Assembly (NCBI RefSeq): GCF_021390935.1
Contig: NZ_JAJPUI010000008.1
Coordinates: 287,223 to 351,222, forward strand
Direction: 5' to 3'
From: Streptomyces sp. CC228A
GTDB lineage: Bacteria; Actinomycetota; Actinomycetes; Streptomycetales; Streptomycetaceae
Length of the DNA: 64,000 nt
Shown here one piece after another: positions 41,479 to 51,490 of this stretch. The position numbers were made by a program, and so were the translations under genes. The notes beneath the pieces were generated by a model, which made no database searches, was not told the DNA's origin, and saw only the letters and a program-made list of their open reading frames with translations. The first letter of the stretch is position 1. Each line of letters starts with the position of its first letter.

Positions 41479-43867
41479 GTGGGAGTACGGGGGGACGCGC
41501 GATGGTGGCGGGTGGGGGCCGTGCTGGGCCTCGCGGCGGTGATCGCCGGAGCGGTCGCCCTGTTCCGTTCGCTGCCGCGGGGGGACGTGGACCCGTTCGG
41601 CGCGCTGATGGGAGGGCTGGGCGCCCTCCTCGCGGGCCTGGGGCTCGTGTTCACCGTCCGGCAGTATCTGCGGGAGCGGGAGAGCGGCGCGGAAGACGCG
41701 CTCGCCAAGGCCGTCCGCATGCACGAGCGGAGCCAGTACGACAACGTCCTCGGACCGCAGGGTCGTCATGCCGGTCCGGTTCCGCTTCACGTCGCCGCCC
41801 GGTGGCCCGGAGGACCGGCGGGAGTCCGTCTCCGAGGCGGAGTGGGAACGCGTCGCGGACCTCTATCTGGCGCTGCCGGACAGCAGCGGCCGGCGGCTCG
41901 TGGTCACCGGCGGGCCGGGCAGCGGCAAGTCGCTGCTCGCCAAGGCCCTCACCCTGCGACTGGCGGACCGGCACGCGGAGGGCGCGTGCGGGGTCCCCGT
42001 CCTGCTGCCGCTGTGGTCGTGGTCCGGCACCCCGAAGGGGGTGCGCCCCGCGGACGAGGGCTTCCACAAGGCCTTCCGGAGCTGGCTGGTGGAGCAGGTG
42101 TCGGGAACGTACGGCCGGTCCCCGGCGCTCGTGGAGCGGGTGATCGACGACGCGGTCCTCGTGCTCGACGGACTGGACGAGATGGACGGGCGGGAGGACA
42201 CCGCGCGGCCGCGCGCGCGGGCGATGCTCACCTATCTGCGCGAGAACCGGCGGCGGCCGGGGAACGTGGTCGTCACCTGCCGGAGAAGCGCTTACGAGGA
42301 CCTGGACGGCTCGGTCCCGCTCGCGGGAGCGGCCCGGGCCGAACTCCTCGACGTGCCGGCCGAGACGGCGCTGTCGTACCTCCGGCGGCAGAGCGCCTGG
42401 CTGGACGGCGGCGGCTCCGACCGCTGGGACCCCCTGCTGGAAGACATCCGCGCCTCCCCCGACGGGCCGCTGGCCCGGGAACTGGGCACGCCCTGGCGGC
42501 TGACGCTCGTGGCGCACGCCTACCGCGCCCAGGCCGACGAAGGCCCGGGGGATCGCCGGGACCCCGCCGAACTGGTGTCCCGGTGGGGCCATCAGGCGCT
42601 GCTGCGACGCTTCGAGGCGGGTTCCGCGGACCGGCTGCCGTCCTGGCGGTGGAGCATGATGCCGCTCCGGGAACGGCTCCGCACAGCCGAGGACTCACCC
42701 CTCGCTGAGGAGATGCGGGCCGAGGCCGAGGAGTACCTGATGTCGCTGTACGTGCGCTCCGCCCTGGAATCGCACCCGGGTCCGCGCCGCCGCTACGACG
42801 CCGAGCGGGTCGGCGCCTGGCTCGCTCTGCTGGCCGGCCACCGGGAGATCGCGGTGGACAGCCTGGCCGGGCGGCAGGCCTCCCTCCAGGACTTCGTCCC
42901 GGCCCGGGCCTCTCTGGTGCCGCACCGCCTGTGGCCCCTGGGCGGCCGACGCCTGGTGCGTGTGGTGGACGCCGCCCTGGCCGCCGCCGTGGCCCTTTTC
43001 GTCACGGGGCTCGCGTTCGGCACCGTGGGACTCACCGCGGACCTGGCTCTGTGCGCGCTGCTGATCCTGGCCACCGGGCTCTCCGCCATCGAGGCGTGGC
43101 GTGAGGACCTGTCGCGTGTGGGCGTGCTGCACGTCGGCGCGCCCGGGCGCCTCCTGGGTGTCCCGGCCCACCGCCTCGTCAGGATCGACCGGTTGATGTT
43201 CGGCCTGTTCGGCGGCAGCGGTTACGGACTGGCGGTGGGGTATCACCTGGTGGGCGCAGCGGGGACGGGGCCGGCGGACCTGTCCGCGGCCGTGTGGGCG
43301 GCGGCCGCGGGCGCCGTGCTCGGCCTGCTCGTCGCGGGCCCCTGGTCGGTCGAGACCTGGAGCACCGTCAAGGGAGGGGCGCACGGCAGGCGCTATCACG
43401 TCTTCCTCGTGTGCGCGGCCATGCGGCGGCGCCTTCCGCTGCGACTCGGGCGTTTCCTGGACTGGGCGCACGAGGGCGGCCTACTGCGCGTGGACGGTAC
43501 GTCCTACCGCTTCCGCCACGACGAGTTCGAACAGTACCTGTGGCGGCGTCACTGGCGCTCGCGCCTGGTCCCGGCGGCCGTCGAGGCCGCGCTGCGGGTA
43601 CTCCGGGGCGCGGACGGCGCCCCGGACCGACCGACCGCGGCGCGCCGGATACGAGAGGGGGTCCGCGAGTTCGAGGAGTACCGCCGGGCTCTGCCGTCGA
43701 TATGCCCACGCAGTGTCACCAGGGCCGCTCGCGTGGCCGAGGAAGAGCTCGCCTCGTGGGCCGCACGGCTCGATTCCGCCAGCGCCGCGGCCGAGGTGGC
43801 CGAGCAGCGGCGACTCGCGCGGCGGGCGGTCCTAGCCCTCCACGAGGCGGCGGAGCCCCTGTGCTGA
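41479..43867 (+). CDS. Membrane-anchored NACHT-type NTPase, apparent frameshift
   Basis: GTG 41479 encodes two hydrophobic segments (GAVLGLAAVIAGAVALF and GALMGGLGALLAGLGLVFTV), then RQYLRERESGAEDALAKAVR. Around 41766 the frame changes to PVRFRFTSPPGGPEDRRESV, Walker A LVVTGGPGSGKSLLAKAL, and Walker B VLVLDGLDEM with the small residue and acidic DE typical of NACHT domains, then VVTCRRSAYEDL. A second membrane group follows (VVDAALAAAVALFVTGLAFG, ADLALCALLILATGLSAIEA). The C-terminus ends in a winged helix YRFRHDEFEQYLWRR. Bacterial NACHT proteins include antiphage sensors; that role is not shown here. If no frameshift exists, ATG 41768 would start a shorter protein. Confidence 0.75.
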
Positions 43868-44061
43868 CCTCCGGCTCCGCGCTGCTCGACAAGGCCGAGC
43901 AGCTGGGCGTCGAGCGGCTCGGCACCGGCGTTGTCCGGCGCCGAGCCGTGTGCCGTGTCGGGGTGACGGTTGGCCGTGTCCTGCACCCCGTGGGCGCATC
44001 GGGCTACCCGGTGCTGGCTTTGTTCAAGGGCAGCGGTTTTGGCACGACTTTAGTGAAGCGG

Positions 44062-44485
44062 TCACGACGAGTGATCAGCGGGTGTTTCGAGTGCTGGGAG
44101 AATCTGTCGCACTTCCAGGCGCCACTGATCGGCGCCGGCGCTGTCCACCCAGCCGGTTGCCACTCTGATCCGTTCTGGAGAACCCGGTCCGGTGCGAGTC
44201 TCGCCGACGCGCGAAGTGAGGCCGGTAGTTCGGGCAGTGGTTCCCTGGGGCCGGTCATCGGGGGTCAATCACGTTGGGGCTGCACGGGAGGGTGCTGGCG
44301 AGGAGAACACCGGCGGCAACGGCTTCGGCCCCGTCTCCGCCATCGACGCGCTCTCCCGAGTCGGTGACTCGCTGGAAAGTCCGCTCCAGCACGTCGATGA
44401 CCTGCTGGGGAGTGAGTCCCTTGAGTTCATCGACGAAGTCTGCGGCGAGGTCACTATCGAACGGGCCGGTTCCCCACGTTCCCAT
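44062..44485 (-). pseudogene. DUF4259 family protein with two frameshifts
   Basis: ATG 44485 follows CAGGAGCC and gives GTWGTGPFDSDLAADFVDEL, DVLERTFQRVTDSGERVDGG and AEAVAAGVLLASTLPCSPNV then IDPR. The family continues with PLPELPASLR..ALDRVL, which appears in a second frame (PREPLPELPASLRASARLAP DRVLQNGSEW). The end (GWVDSAGADQWRLEVRQILP ALETP) is in a third. Two single-base changes therefore break a gene of about 140 codons. MGTWGxGxFDxDxAxDF is the family signature. Function is unknown. Confidence 0.7.
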
Positions 44486-44559
44486 GCATGGCTCCTGATA
44501 CGGCCGTCGGGCTGGCGGGCGGGCTTGGTGGCGCCGAGGCCGATCATTCGCTGCTCGGC

Positions 44560-46084
44560 GGCCTTCACGCCGGGGAAGGTCGTATGGCTGCCGCACTCCA
44601 CCGCCGTGCACCGGCATCTGGTGCTGGAGGAGGCATGGCAGATCCTCCTGTCCCCCGCCACCGCGAGCCTGATTCAACGGCTGCTGAAGAACAGCCGGAA
44701 GGCAGCGCTGTCGCTGGACGTGCTCATGCACACGCTGTCCGACCTCGGGGAAGGGCGGGCACGGGACCTGGCGCGTCTGTGCGAGATCGCGCACGTGGGG
44801 CGGTTGGGCCCCGAGGAGGCCGCGGCCGTCGGCACGCTGCTGGGCCTGCCCCCGTGGGCCGTGGACGCCATTCCCAGCCTGGACCCGGGCCAGGCCGTGT
44901 GGAAGGTCGGCCCCGGCTACGTCGACATCGTCCAGACCCTCCTGGACTCCGAAGAGGCGGCACTGACCGACACCTCCACCCGGCGCCGCAGGGCGCAGGG
45001 CACCGACATCGAGGACGTCGCCGCCGTCGAGGACGACGCCCACGACGTCGCCGCCGTCGAGGACGCAGAGCAGCCCGCCCCGGCCGCCCCGGCTGCTCCC
45101 ACCACCGCCCACGAGAACGGGGAGCAGGAGGAAGACCAGCCGGCCCCCGTCGACCAGGAGGACGACCAGGACCAGGACGGCGCGGCCGAGAGTGAGCAGC
45201 CGCAACCCGGGATTGTGCTCCCCGACGACCGGCACCGAAGCGTCCTGCAGGCCGCTGCGGAAGGGCGCTTCAGCGAGGCTGCCGACCTGGCCGCCATCGG
45301 AGAGCGCGATGACATCACCACCCACGGCATCACCTCCGACCAGGCCGCCCTGTGGCTCGTCACCAGGGCGCACGTGGCCGAACTCCGCAAAGACCACGAC
45401 CAGGTCGCACGGCTGCGCGCTACCTTCACCAGCATGGGCAAAGAGATAGAGTGGTATGAGCAACAGCCCACCACCGCGCCAGCCTGGCACCAGACCGCCG
45501 ACCCGCAGCCCGCCCCCGCTGCGCCCGCGTCGGCCGACCCTGCCGCCCCTCCGCGGCGCCGCCGGCGGACCTGGCCGTACCTCGTGGCCGCCGCCGCCCT
45601 GGCCCTGGCCCTCGTAGGCGTGCACCGCACCGCCGAGCGGCAGCAGCACGCCCAGGAGCAGCAGGCCAAGGCCGCCGCCCACAAGGGCTACGCCGCGGCC
45701 GATATCACGATCGACGGCGTCACCACCGAAACCAGCGGGGACTGGGCCAGAGACGGCACCTCCGTCATCGTCAGTGCATGGGTCCACCCCAAGGAGGACC
45801 CCACCCTGGTCCGTGTCGAGGCGGCCGGACAGAAAGCGGAAGAGAAGATCAACCCCGCCCCCGATGCGGTGATCCTCCCGACGCTGGTCCACGTGGAAGT
45901 CAGCGTCCCCATTGACGACCGATCAGAATCGGTGAAAGCGAAGTTCTCTGTCAGTGGTCCGAACGCCAAACCCGACGCACGCCCCGCCGTTCGTACCATT
46001 GAGTTCCGCCCGGACGGAACCGCCGTCGACGCGGAAAGCGGAGAACGGCTGACGGGAAAAAAGCAAACGACTAGTGTCTCGTGA
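44560..46084 (+). pseudogene. C-terminal part of VirB4-like conjugation ATPase with membrane tail
   Basis: The frame starts inside a conserved block without its own credible start: AAFTPGKVVWLPHS, HRHLVLEEAWQILLSPATAS (the Walker-B-like DEA replaced by EEA), LIQRLLKNSRKAALSLDVLM and RARDLARLCEIAHVGRLGPE. This is the C-terminal half of ATPases found in actinobacterial conjugative elements. An acidic linker (EDVAAVEDDAHDVAAVEDAE), a membrane segment (WPYLVAAAALALALVGV) and an extracytoplasmic tail follow. The stop at 46084 lies inside the adjoining IS630 element, so the natural C-terminus is altered. The N-terminal half including Walker A is missing here; a similar N-half lies at 57.2 kb. Confidence 0.6.
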
Positions 46085-47244
46085 TTCCGTTGGCGTTACT
46101 TGATCCTGTGTGGCAGGGTCGCTTGGTGTGGAGCTCTCTGTAGAACAGGCCGCCGTGTTGCGGGAGTTGGTAAATAGCCCGGACGTGCCCGCCGACATAG
46201 CGACGCGGGGCCGGATCGTGCTGTGGTCGAGCGAAGGCCGTCGCCGCAAGGACATCGCTGAACTGCTTGGCGTATCCCTGCCGACGGTGGACCGCTGGAA
46301 GCGGCGTTATGTCGAGCTCGGACTGGCTGGGCTGGAAGGCGACCGGCCCGGCGGAGCCCGGGAACAAGTGCCGGCGCGGGTGCGGGCCCGCGTGATCGCG
46401 CTGACGCGCATGACGCCGCCGGACGGCACCGGCCTTTCGCACTGGTCCACGCGCGAGTTGGCGAAGTACCTGAGGCGGACCGAGAACATCACCGTGTCCT
46501 GGCACTACATCGCGCGGATCTGGCGGGAGGAGAACCTGAAGCCGCACCGCTCCGGCACCTTCAAGCTTTCGAAAGACCCCGCGTTCGCGGCGAAAGTGGC
46601 CGATGTGATCGGCTTGTATCTGGCCCCGCCGGGCGGCGCGGTGGTCCTCTCGATCGATGAGAAGACGCAGATCCAGGCCCTGGACCGGACCCAGCCGGTG
46701 CTGCCGGTCGCCTTCGCGGCGAGCGAGAAGCGCACCGCCGACTACGTCCGGCACGGCACCACAAATCTGTTCGCTGCCCTGAACGTGACCACCGGCGAAG
46801 TACTTGGCGAGTGCAAGCCGACCCGGAACGGCAAGGACTTCCTGGCCTTCTTGAAGAAGGCGGTGAAGCCGCACGCCGGGAAGGACATCCATGTCGTCCT
46901 GGACAACCTCTCCACGCACACCACTCCGGAGGTCAGGGAGTGGCTGGCCAAGAACCCGCACATCCACTTCCATTTCACCCCCGTCGGCTCCTCGTGGCTG
47001 AACCAGATCGAGATCTGGTTCGGAATCCTGACCCGGCAGTCCATCCGCCGCGGCACGTTCTCCAGCGTCAACGTCCTGATCAAGCAGATCCGTGACTACA
47101 TCAGCTCCTGGAACGCGACGGCGAAGCCGTTCACCTGGACCGCGACTGCCGGCGAGGTCCTTGCGAAGGTCAAACTCGTCGCGACCAACGTGAAGAAACT
47201 CGTCAATAACAACTCGAACTGACATGAACAGGATCACGAGACAC
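46074..47244 (+). mobile_element. IS630-family insertion sequence, 1171 bp
   Basis: GTGTCTCGTGAT at the left end pairs with ATCACGAGACAC at the right end. TA flanks both sides (46072-46073 and 47245-47246), as expected for IS630/Tc1 target duplication. It carries one full transposase gene. It cuts the tail of the VirB4-like gene. Confidence 0.88.
46110..47222 (+). CDS. IS630-family transposase
   Basis: 370 residues. The N-terminal helix-turn-helix is DIAELLGVSLPTVDRWKRRY. The DDE triad lies in VVLSIDEKTQIQALDRTQP, HVVLDNLSTHTTPEVREWL and FTPVGSSWLNQIEIWFGILT. The C-terminus (NVLIKQIRDYISSWN) is complete. GTG 46110 lies 37 bases inside the left end. It appears intact and potentially active. 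Confidence 0.9.
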   Translation: MAGSLGVELSVEQAAVLRELVNSPDVPADIATRGRIVLWSSEGRRRKDIAELLGVSLPTVDRWKRRYVELGLAGLEGDRPGGAREQVPARVRARVIALTRMTPPDGTGLSHWSTRELAKYLRRTENITVSWHYIARIWREENLKPHRSGTFKLSKDPAFAAKVADVIGLYLAPPGGAVVLSIDEKTQIQALDRTQPVLPVAFAASEKRTADYVRHGTTNLFAALNVTTGEVLGECKPTRNGKDFLAFLKKAVKPHAGKDIHVVLDNLSTHTTPEVREWLAKNPHIHFHFTPVGSSWLNQIEIWFGILTRQSIRRGTFSSVNVLIKQIRDYISSWNATAKPFTWTATAGEVLAKVKLVATNVKKLVNNNSN

Positions 47245-47273
47245 TAGCACGCACAGTACATTTGACGACTCAT

Positions 47274-47299
47274 GGCCCCGGACGCTAGGTTCCGGGGCC
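47274..47299. terminator. Hairpin terminator
   Basis: GGCCCCGGA and TCCGGGGCC form a perfect 9-base stem with an 8-base loop, followed by attctcattc. It lies after the VirB4-like gene and IS630 and before the small Cys-rich gene. Confidence 0.7.
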
Positions 47300-47326
47300 A
47301 TTCTCATTCCTGAAGAAAGAGAGAAC

Positions 47327-47506
47327 ATGGAAGACACCGATTTGTGTGACAACTGCGGGGAGCCCTGCGGAGACGCGTGGTGCGGGAAATGCCAGGGCTG
47401 CGGAGGCGAGTTGGAAGAAGACCACGTGTGGCCCAACCCCTGCATCAAGTGCCGAGTGGCGGCGCTCCGCAGGGAAGCAGCCGAACCACTCCCGTTCGAC
47501 GTATAG
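47327..47506 (+). CDS. Small cysteine-rich zinc-ribbon-like protein, 59 aa
   Basis: ATG 47327 follows gaagaaagagag. The protein has four CxxC-type pairs in 59 residues: LCDNCGEPCGDAWCGKCQGC then GGELEEDHVWPNPCIKCRVA. This arrangement binds one or two zinc ions. It ends PLPFDV. It is preceded by a terminator hairpin, so it forms its own unit. Similar tiny Zn proteins occur in Streptomyces mobile regions. Function is unknown. Confidence 0.55.
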   Translation: MEDTDLCDNCGEPCGDAWCGKCQGCGGELEEDHVWPNPCIKCRVAALRREAAEPLPFDV

Positions 47507-47754
47507 CAGCGGGCCGCCTGCCGCTCCCCAGTAGGGCGCCCGACCGATCGGCAGGACAGCGTCCGACCCTGCGTCCGCCAGGGTGGCTGCATAGGCGAGA
47601 ACGGAGAACGTTCGTAGACGAGTTACAGGAGCAGTCGTTTGTTGCTGGTGCCGGGAATGTTGATGAGATTCAGAAACGCTTGTCTGGCGTGTCGGCGCCA
47701 GTCGATGGCCGACGGAGGTTGCCATACCTGTGATCGCTGGGTGGGCGTTGTCTC

Positions 47755-49257
47755 TCAGCGTCGGGCCGCCGGCGGCGGGGTGGCGGCGGCGTTCAGGCAG
47801 CGGTCGAGGAGTGCGTGCATGCGGGGGATGGGGAGGGACGGGTTGGCTGCAGCACCCTCTGCGGTGCGGGGGTCGGCAAGGAGGGCCTCCAGGGCCTCCG
47901 GCGTCAGGCTCGGGTTTGCGGCGGCTGCCCGGCACACTGACTCGTCGGGGTCTTCCACCGGGGGTTTGGTCAGGTTGGGGTCGGCTGCGGCCAGGGCGCG
48001 CACCTGTGGATCCGGGTGGCCTATGAGGTGGGTCGTGCCGGTGCGCGGGAACGCGGGCAGGGTCAGTAGGTGGGGGCGGTGGGCCGGGCGGGTGACGAAG
48101 ACGTCCAAGAGCAGGTGTGGTGGAGCCAGAGGGTGGTGGCAGGCCAGCCGGATCCTCACCTCCTCGTCGTCGTCCTGCGAGAGCGTCTCGACGAGTTCCG
48201 CGGGCAGGCCGGGCCAGCTCGCCGCGACCCGGCGGAGCACCGGTTCCTCGGACGCCGCGCAGGCGGCGAACCAGTCGGGGGACGGCTCGGTCGCCTGCTC
48301 GGTGATCGGGCAGGTGCAGTCCGGACCGTGACCGATGACCCTGTGGATCGCCCAGTACTCGGCCCAGGTGCGGGGGAAGGGGTGGAGGCGTGCGCGCATC
48401 CGCACGTCCTCGTTCGGGTCCTTCCTCAACTCCGCGACCACGTCCGGTCCCAGGTCGGGCCGGGCGGCGACCAACGCGCGGACCTCGGCCTCGGGGTGAC
48501 GGGCCAGCCGGGCGACCGCGTAGGCCGGGGTATGGCGGTTCCAGGTCAGGGGATGCACGGTGCCGTCCGCGAAGCACTGCTCGACGAGCGCGGGAGACAG
48601 GGCGCAAGTGCCGAGCACGAATCCCTTGCTGTGCGAACCGATGGACGGCAGCTTGGCCTCCACCCGTTCCGGGTCCAGCTCCCAGCTGCTGTCCTGCGCC
48701 GCTTCACGGACCGCAGGGTCTGGATCGTTGAGCAGCCCCGCCCGCTGCGCCGGGGTGAGCGACTGCCACCTCCAGGTGGCCCGTATTCGGAGTTCGGGGT
48801 GCTCGCGGTCGGCCATGGAGCGGGTGAAGGACAGCGGGATCTGCCGGGACGAGTCGAGCTCCCACATGATCTCGTTCTCGGTGAGTATGCCGTCCTCGCC
48901 CCCATCCTGGGCGGTCAGGAAGGTGACGAGGATGTCGTCCGGAAGCGGTCGGACCCATCGGGGACGGGGGCTGGGGCCGCCGGCGAGCCACCCGCGGACG
49001 ATCCCCGACGGGTCCGTCGCCAAGGGGGCGAGTCGTGCGGGGTCGATGTGCCGGTTGCGGGCGAGCGCGCGACGGATGACTTCGGCCGGATGGCGCAGGG
49101 CAGCGTCGATCACGGCGTCGGGCAGGTCACGACCCTCGCTCATCAGCGGGCCGGTCTCACCGGCCGCTCGATCCACCAGGCGTATCAGTACGTCGGAGGG
49201 CGCTGCCGGATTGAAGGCGATGCCGCGCAGCCACAGCGTATGGAGAGAGTCGGACAC
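47755..49257 (-). CDS. Leucine-rich-repeat-variant / HEAT-like repeat protein
   Basis: 500 residues built of short helical repeats: LRGIAFNPAAPSDVLIRLVD, DAALRHPAEVIRRALARNRH, LNDPDPAVREAAQDSSW, LARHPEAEVRALVAARPDLG, LRKDPNEDVRMRARLHPFP, LIGHPDPQVRALAAADPNLT, DPDESVCRAAAANPSLTPEA. The motif NP.LP..al..Ll.d is the LRV signature common in Streptomyces. It is a soluble protein-interaction scaffold without catalytic residues. A central CTCPITEQ may be a metal site. GTG 49257 is the start. Confidence 0.75.
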   Translation of the reverse strand: MSDSLHTLWLRGIAFNPAAPSDVLIRLVDRAAGETGPLMSEGRDLPDAVIDAALRHPAEVIRRALARNRHIDPARLAPLATDPSGIVRGWLAGGPSPRPRWVRPLPDDILVTFLTAQDGGEDGILTENEIMWELDSSRQIPLSFTRSMADREHPELRIRATWRWQSLTPAQRAGLLNDPDPAVREAAQDSSWELDPERVEAKLPSIGSHSKGFVLGTCALSPALVEQCFADGTVHPLTWNRHTPAYAVARLARHPEAEVRALVAARPDLGPDVVAELRKDPNEDVRMRARLHPFPRTWAEYWAIHRVIGHGPDCTCPITEQATEPSPDWFAACAASEEPVLRRVAASWPGLPAELVETLSQDDDEEVRIRLACHHPLAPPHLLLDVFVTRPAHRPHLLTLPAFPRTGTTHLIGHPDPQVRALAAADPNLTKPPVEDPDESVCRAAAANPSLTPEALEALLADPRTAEGAAANPSLPIPRMHALLDRCLNAAATPPPAARR

Positions 49258-49805
49258 CGCCTCATCATGCCACCTCGCCTCCTGGACCGAGCCGCCCGGC
49301 GACTACCTCGTCGGCTGATACTCCGCAGGCTTCGGTCCATGTGGCAAGCGCCATGCTCATCGCGCGCACGCTGACCGTATGCGGCACACCGCCAGGCTCC
49401 GCATCCACCCACGCCGGCGGATGCATGGCATTCCTGGCAAGTCAAGCAACCGGGCGTTGCTCAAACTCAGCTACATCGTCTTCCGCCCCCACGGGGTGTT
49501 CTCGCACTTGGGCAACAAACGCTCTCGCCACTGACCGACAAAGCCAGCCAGGGCCGGCACGGGTGCGGCCCCGTGGAAGTTCTCGCGTTGTTGTCCGGGG
49601 TGGTTCTCGTTTCGATGTCCAGTAGAGGGTGCGGGGTGGGTGAGGTGATCGGTTTGTTTGCTGGGGTGTTCGGGGCGGTGGTCGATGGGGCTGAGGGCGG
49701 ACAGGGAATTGAGGACAGCTGGTCGGTGGCTGAGGATTAGCTGGTCAGCGGGGTGATACCTCCAATGGGGTAGGGTCCTTCCTTGATCATTCTCGGTGGG
49801 CGGCT
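49258..49805. other. Stretch without firm genes; transposon-end-like repeats
   Basis: A 52-codon frame at 49379-49537 (MRHTARLRIHPRRRMHGIPG, then LLKLSYIVFRPHGVFSHLGN) may be the tail of an unknown gene. From about 49620 the DNA becomes T/G-rich, unlike its surroundings. It carries agctggtcggtgg and agctggtcagcgg repeats (near 49708 and 49738), which could be part of a transposon end. Confidence 0.35.
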
Positions 49806-50316
49806 GTGCCTGGGGTGGTGGGGGAGCGCGTGGGGGCTGGGGCGGATGCCGAGGTGTTGCGGCCGGTAGCGGTGCGACGATTGCTGGCGCTTGAGGTGCG
49901 GGGAGAGTTGACGGCCGGTCATCGGCGGATGGTCGCTGACACGCTGGGAGTGTCGGAGTGGACGGTGCGCCGGTGGCTCGCCGTGGCGCGGGATGAGGGC
50001 CGCCCGGAACGGGCTGAGCGCCGCCGGTTCACTGTTACGCCGCAGCTGGCTCGACTGCTTGCGTTTCATCGAGGGAACGCGGTCGCGTTGCACCGGGAGT
50101 TGGTGGCGGAGGCGGCCGTGGCGGGTGGGAAGGCGCCGTCTTTGGCGACGTTTAACGCTCGGAGGGGGGTTTGTTGGTGTGCCGGGTCGTTGGTGGCCTG
50201 GGGTGTTGTGGGTTTATTGAGGGGCGGAGTTGGCGGTTCGACGGGGGTGGCCGGGGTGTGTGGGCTGGGGTTATGCGTTCTGTGCTGAGCGGGGCGGGGT
50301 TTGTTGTAGGTAGTTC
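49806..50316 (+). pseudogene. N-terminal fragment of a transposon integrase (Mu/TnsB-like)
   Basis: VAVRRLLALEVRGELTAGHR, VSEWTVRRWLAVARDEGRPE, FTVTPQLARLLAFHRGNAVA and LHRELVAEAAVAGGKAPSLA correspond to the N-terminal DNA-binding part of Streptomyces rve-type integrases. There HTH words are followed by a LHREL..AG...PSL.T block, before the DDE core. After THE block sequence ATFNARRGV, the frame dissolves into T/G-rich, Gly/Val/Cys-coding DNA that ends at the IS630 insertion (50319). The catalytic core is missing. Confidence 0.55.
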
Positions 50317-50318
50317 TA

Positions 50319-51424
50319 TTGATCAGAAACGGTTTGGGTTCTGGGTCGTTGGGTGGGTGTGAGCGATCTGGTGGGGGACGCGCGGCATCTGTCGCCGTCG
50401 GCGCAGGAGGCCCTGCGGCTGCGGGCGGTGGCCGCTCTGATGGCGGGGCGGGACCGCGAGGACGTGGCGGCAGTGTTCGGGGTGTCGCTGAAGGCGGTCG
50501 ACGGCTGGTGGGCGAAGTGGCAGGCCGGTGGTCGGGAGGCCCTGGTCATGCGTCCTCGGGGTAAGCCGGTCGGTGTGCACCAGGTGCTCGGGGAGGCCGA
50601 GCAGGCCGCGGTGCGGCAGGCGGTCCTGGACCACCGGCCGTGTGACGTGGGGCTTTCCGGTCAGCTGTGGACACGGCGGCTGGTGGGCGAGCTGATCGCG
50701 AAGCTGTACCGGGTGCGGCTGACCGAGGTGGGGGTGGGCAAGTATTTGAAGCGATGGGGGCTGTCCTTCCAGCGCCCGGACAAGCGGGCCGTCGAGCAGG
50801 ACCCCGAGGCCGTCCGGCGCTGGCATGAAGAGACCTGGCCGAAGATCCGCGTGCAGGCGAAGAAAGACGGCGGCGAGATCCTCTTCGCCGACCAGGTCGG
50901 CATCCGATCCGACCAGGTCACCGGCCGCACCTGGGGTGAGAAGGGGAAGACGCCCGTCGTGCGGCGGAGCGGGAACCGGTTCTCCGTGAACGCGATGTCG
51001 GCGATCAGCACCAAGGGCCGGATGCACTTCATGGTCTTCACCGAGTCCTTCACCGCCGAAGTGATGTGCCGCTTCCTGGGCCGGCTCGCCGGCCACTTCG
51101 ACCACAAGGTCCACCTCGTGGTCGACGGTCACTCCGCGCACCGCTCGAAGAAGGTCCGCGACTGGCTCGCCGCCCACCCCGATGATGTAGAGCTGCACTT
51201 CCTGCCCCCGTACTCGCCCGAGCTGAACCCCGACGAGCTGGTCAACGCCGACCTCAAGCACAGCCTGCCCAAGCAGCACCGGGCCCGCGACCAGGCCGAA
51301 CTCGCTGCCGAAACCCGCCGCTTCTTCCGCAGGCGTCAGCGTCAGCCGCACATCGTCCGCGGCTACTTCGGTGGCCCACACGTCCGCTACGTCATGGACG
51401 AGAACCCCATGAGTTTCTGATCAA
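50319..51424 (+). mobile_element. Second IS630-family insertion sequence, 1106 bp
   Basis: TTGATCAGAAAC at the left pairs with GTTTCTGATCAA at the right. TA flanks both ends (50317-50318 and 51425-51426). It differs in sequence from the first IS630 element. It separates the integrase fragment from the TniB-like gene. Confidence 0.88.
50353..51420 (+). CDS. IS630-family transposase (second type)
   Basis: 355 residues. HTH: DVAAVFGVSLKAVDGWWAKW. The DDE residues lie in EILFADQVGIRSDQVTGRTW, KVHLVVDGHSAHRSKKVRDW and LPPYSPELNPDELVNADLK. Winged-helix words QLWTRRLVGELIAKLYRVRL and VGKYLKRWGLSFQRPDKRA are typical of this branch. It is full length; its stop codon overlaps the right terminal repeat. 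GTG 50353 or GTG 50359 may start it. Confidence 0.9.
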   Translation: MGVSDLVGDARHLSPSAQEALRLRAVAALMAGRDREDVAAVFGVSLKAVDGWWAKWQAGGREALVMRPRGKPVGVHQVLGEAEQAAVRQAVLDHRPCDVGLSGQLWTRRLVGELIAKLYRVRLTEVGVGKYLKRWGLSFQRPDKRAVEQDPEAVRRWHEETWPKIRVQAKKDGGEILFADQVGIRSDQVTGRTWGEKGKTPVVRRSGNRFSVNAMSAISTKGRMHFMVFTESFTAEVMCRFLGRLAGHFDHKVHLVVDGHSAHRSKKVRDWLAAHPDDVELHFLPPYSPELNPDELVNADLKHSLPKQHRARDQAELAAETRRFFRRRQRQPHIVRGYFGGPHVRYVMDENPMSF

Positions 51425-51490
51425 TAGCGTGTAAAGGCCCGGCTGGTGTTTGTGCTGGTCAGAGCTGTTCTGTCTGCCTGGCAGGTGGGC

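Noticed and set aside
44192..44560. A start at 44192 for the VirB4-like frame
   Set aside because: This stretch is the complement of the DUF4259 relic, and family similarity begins only at about 44560.
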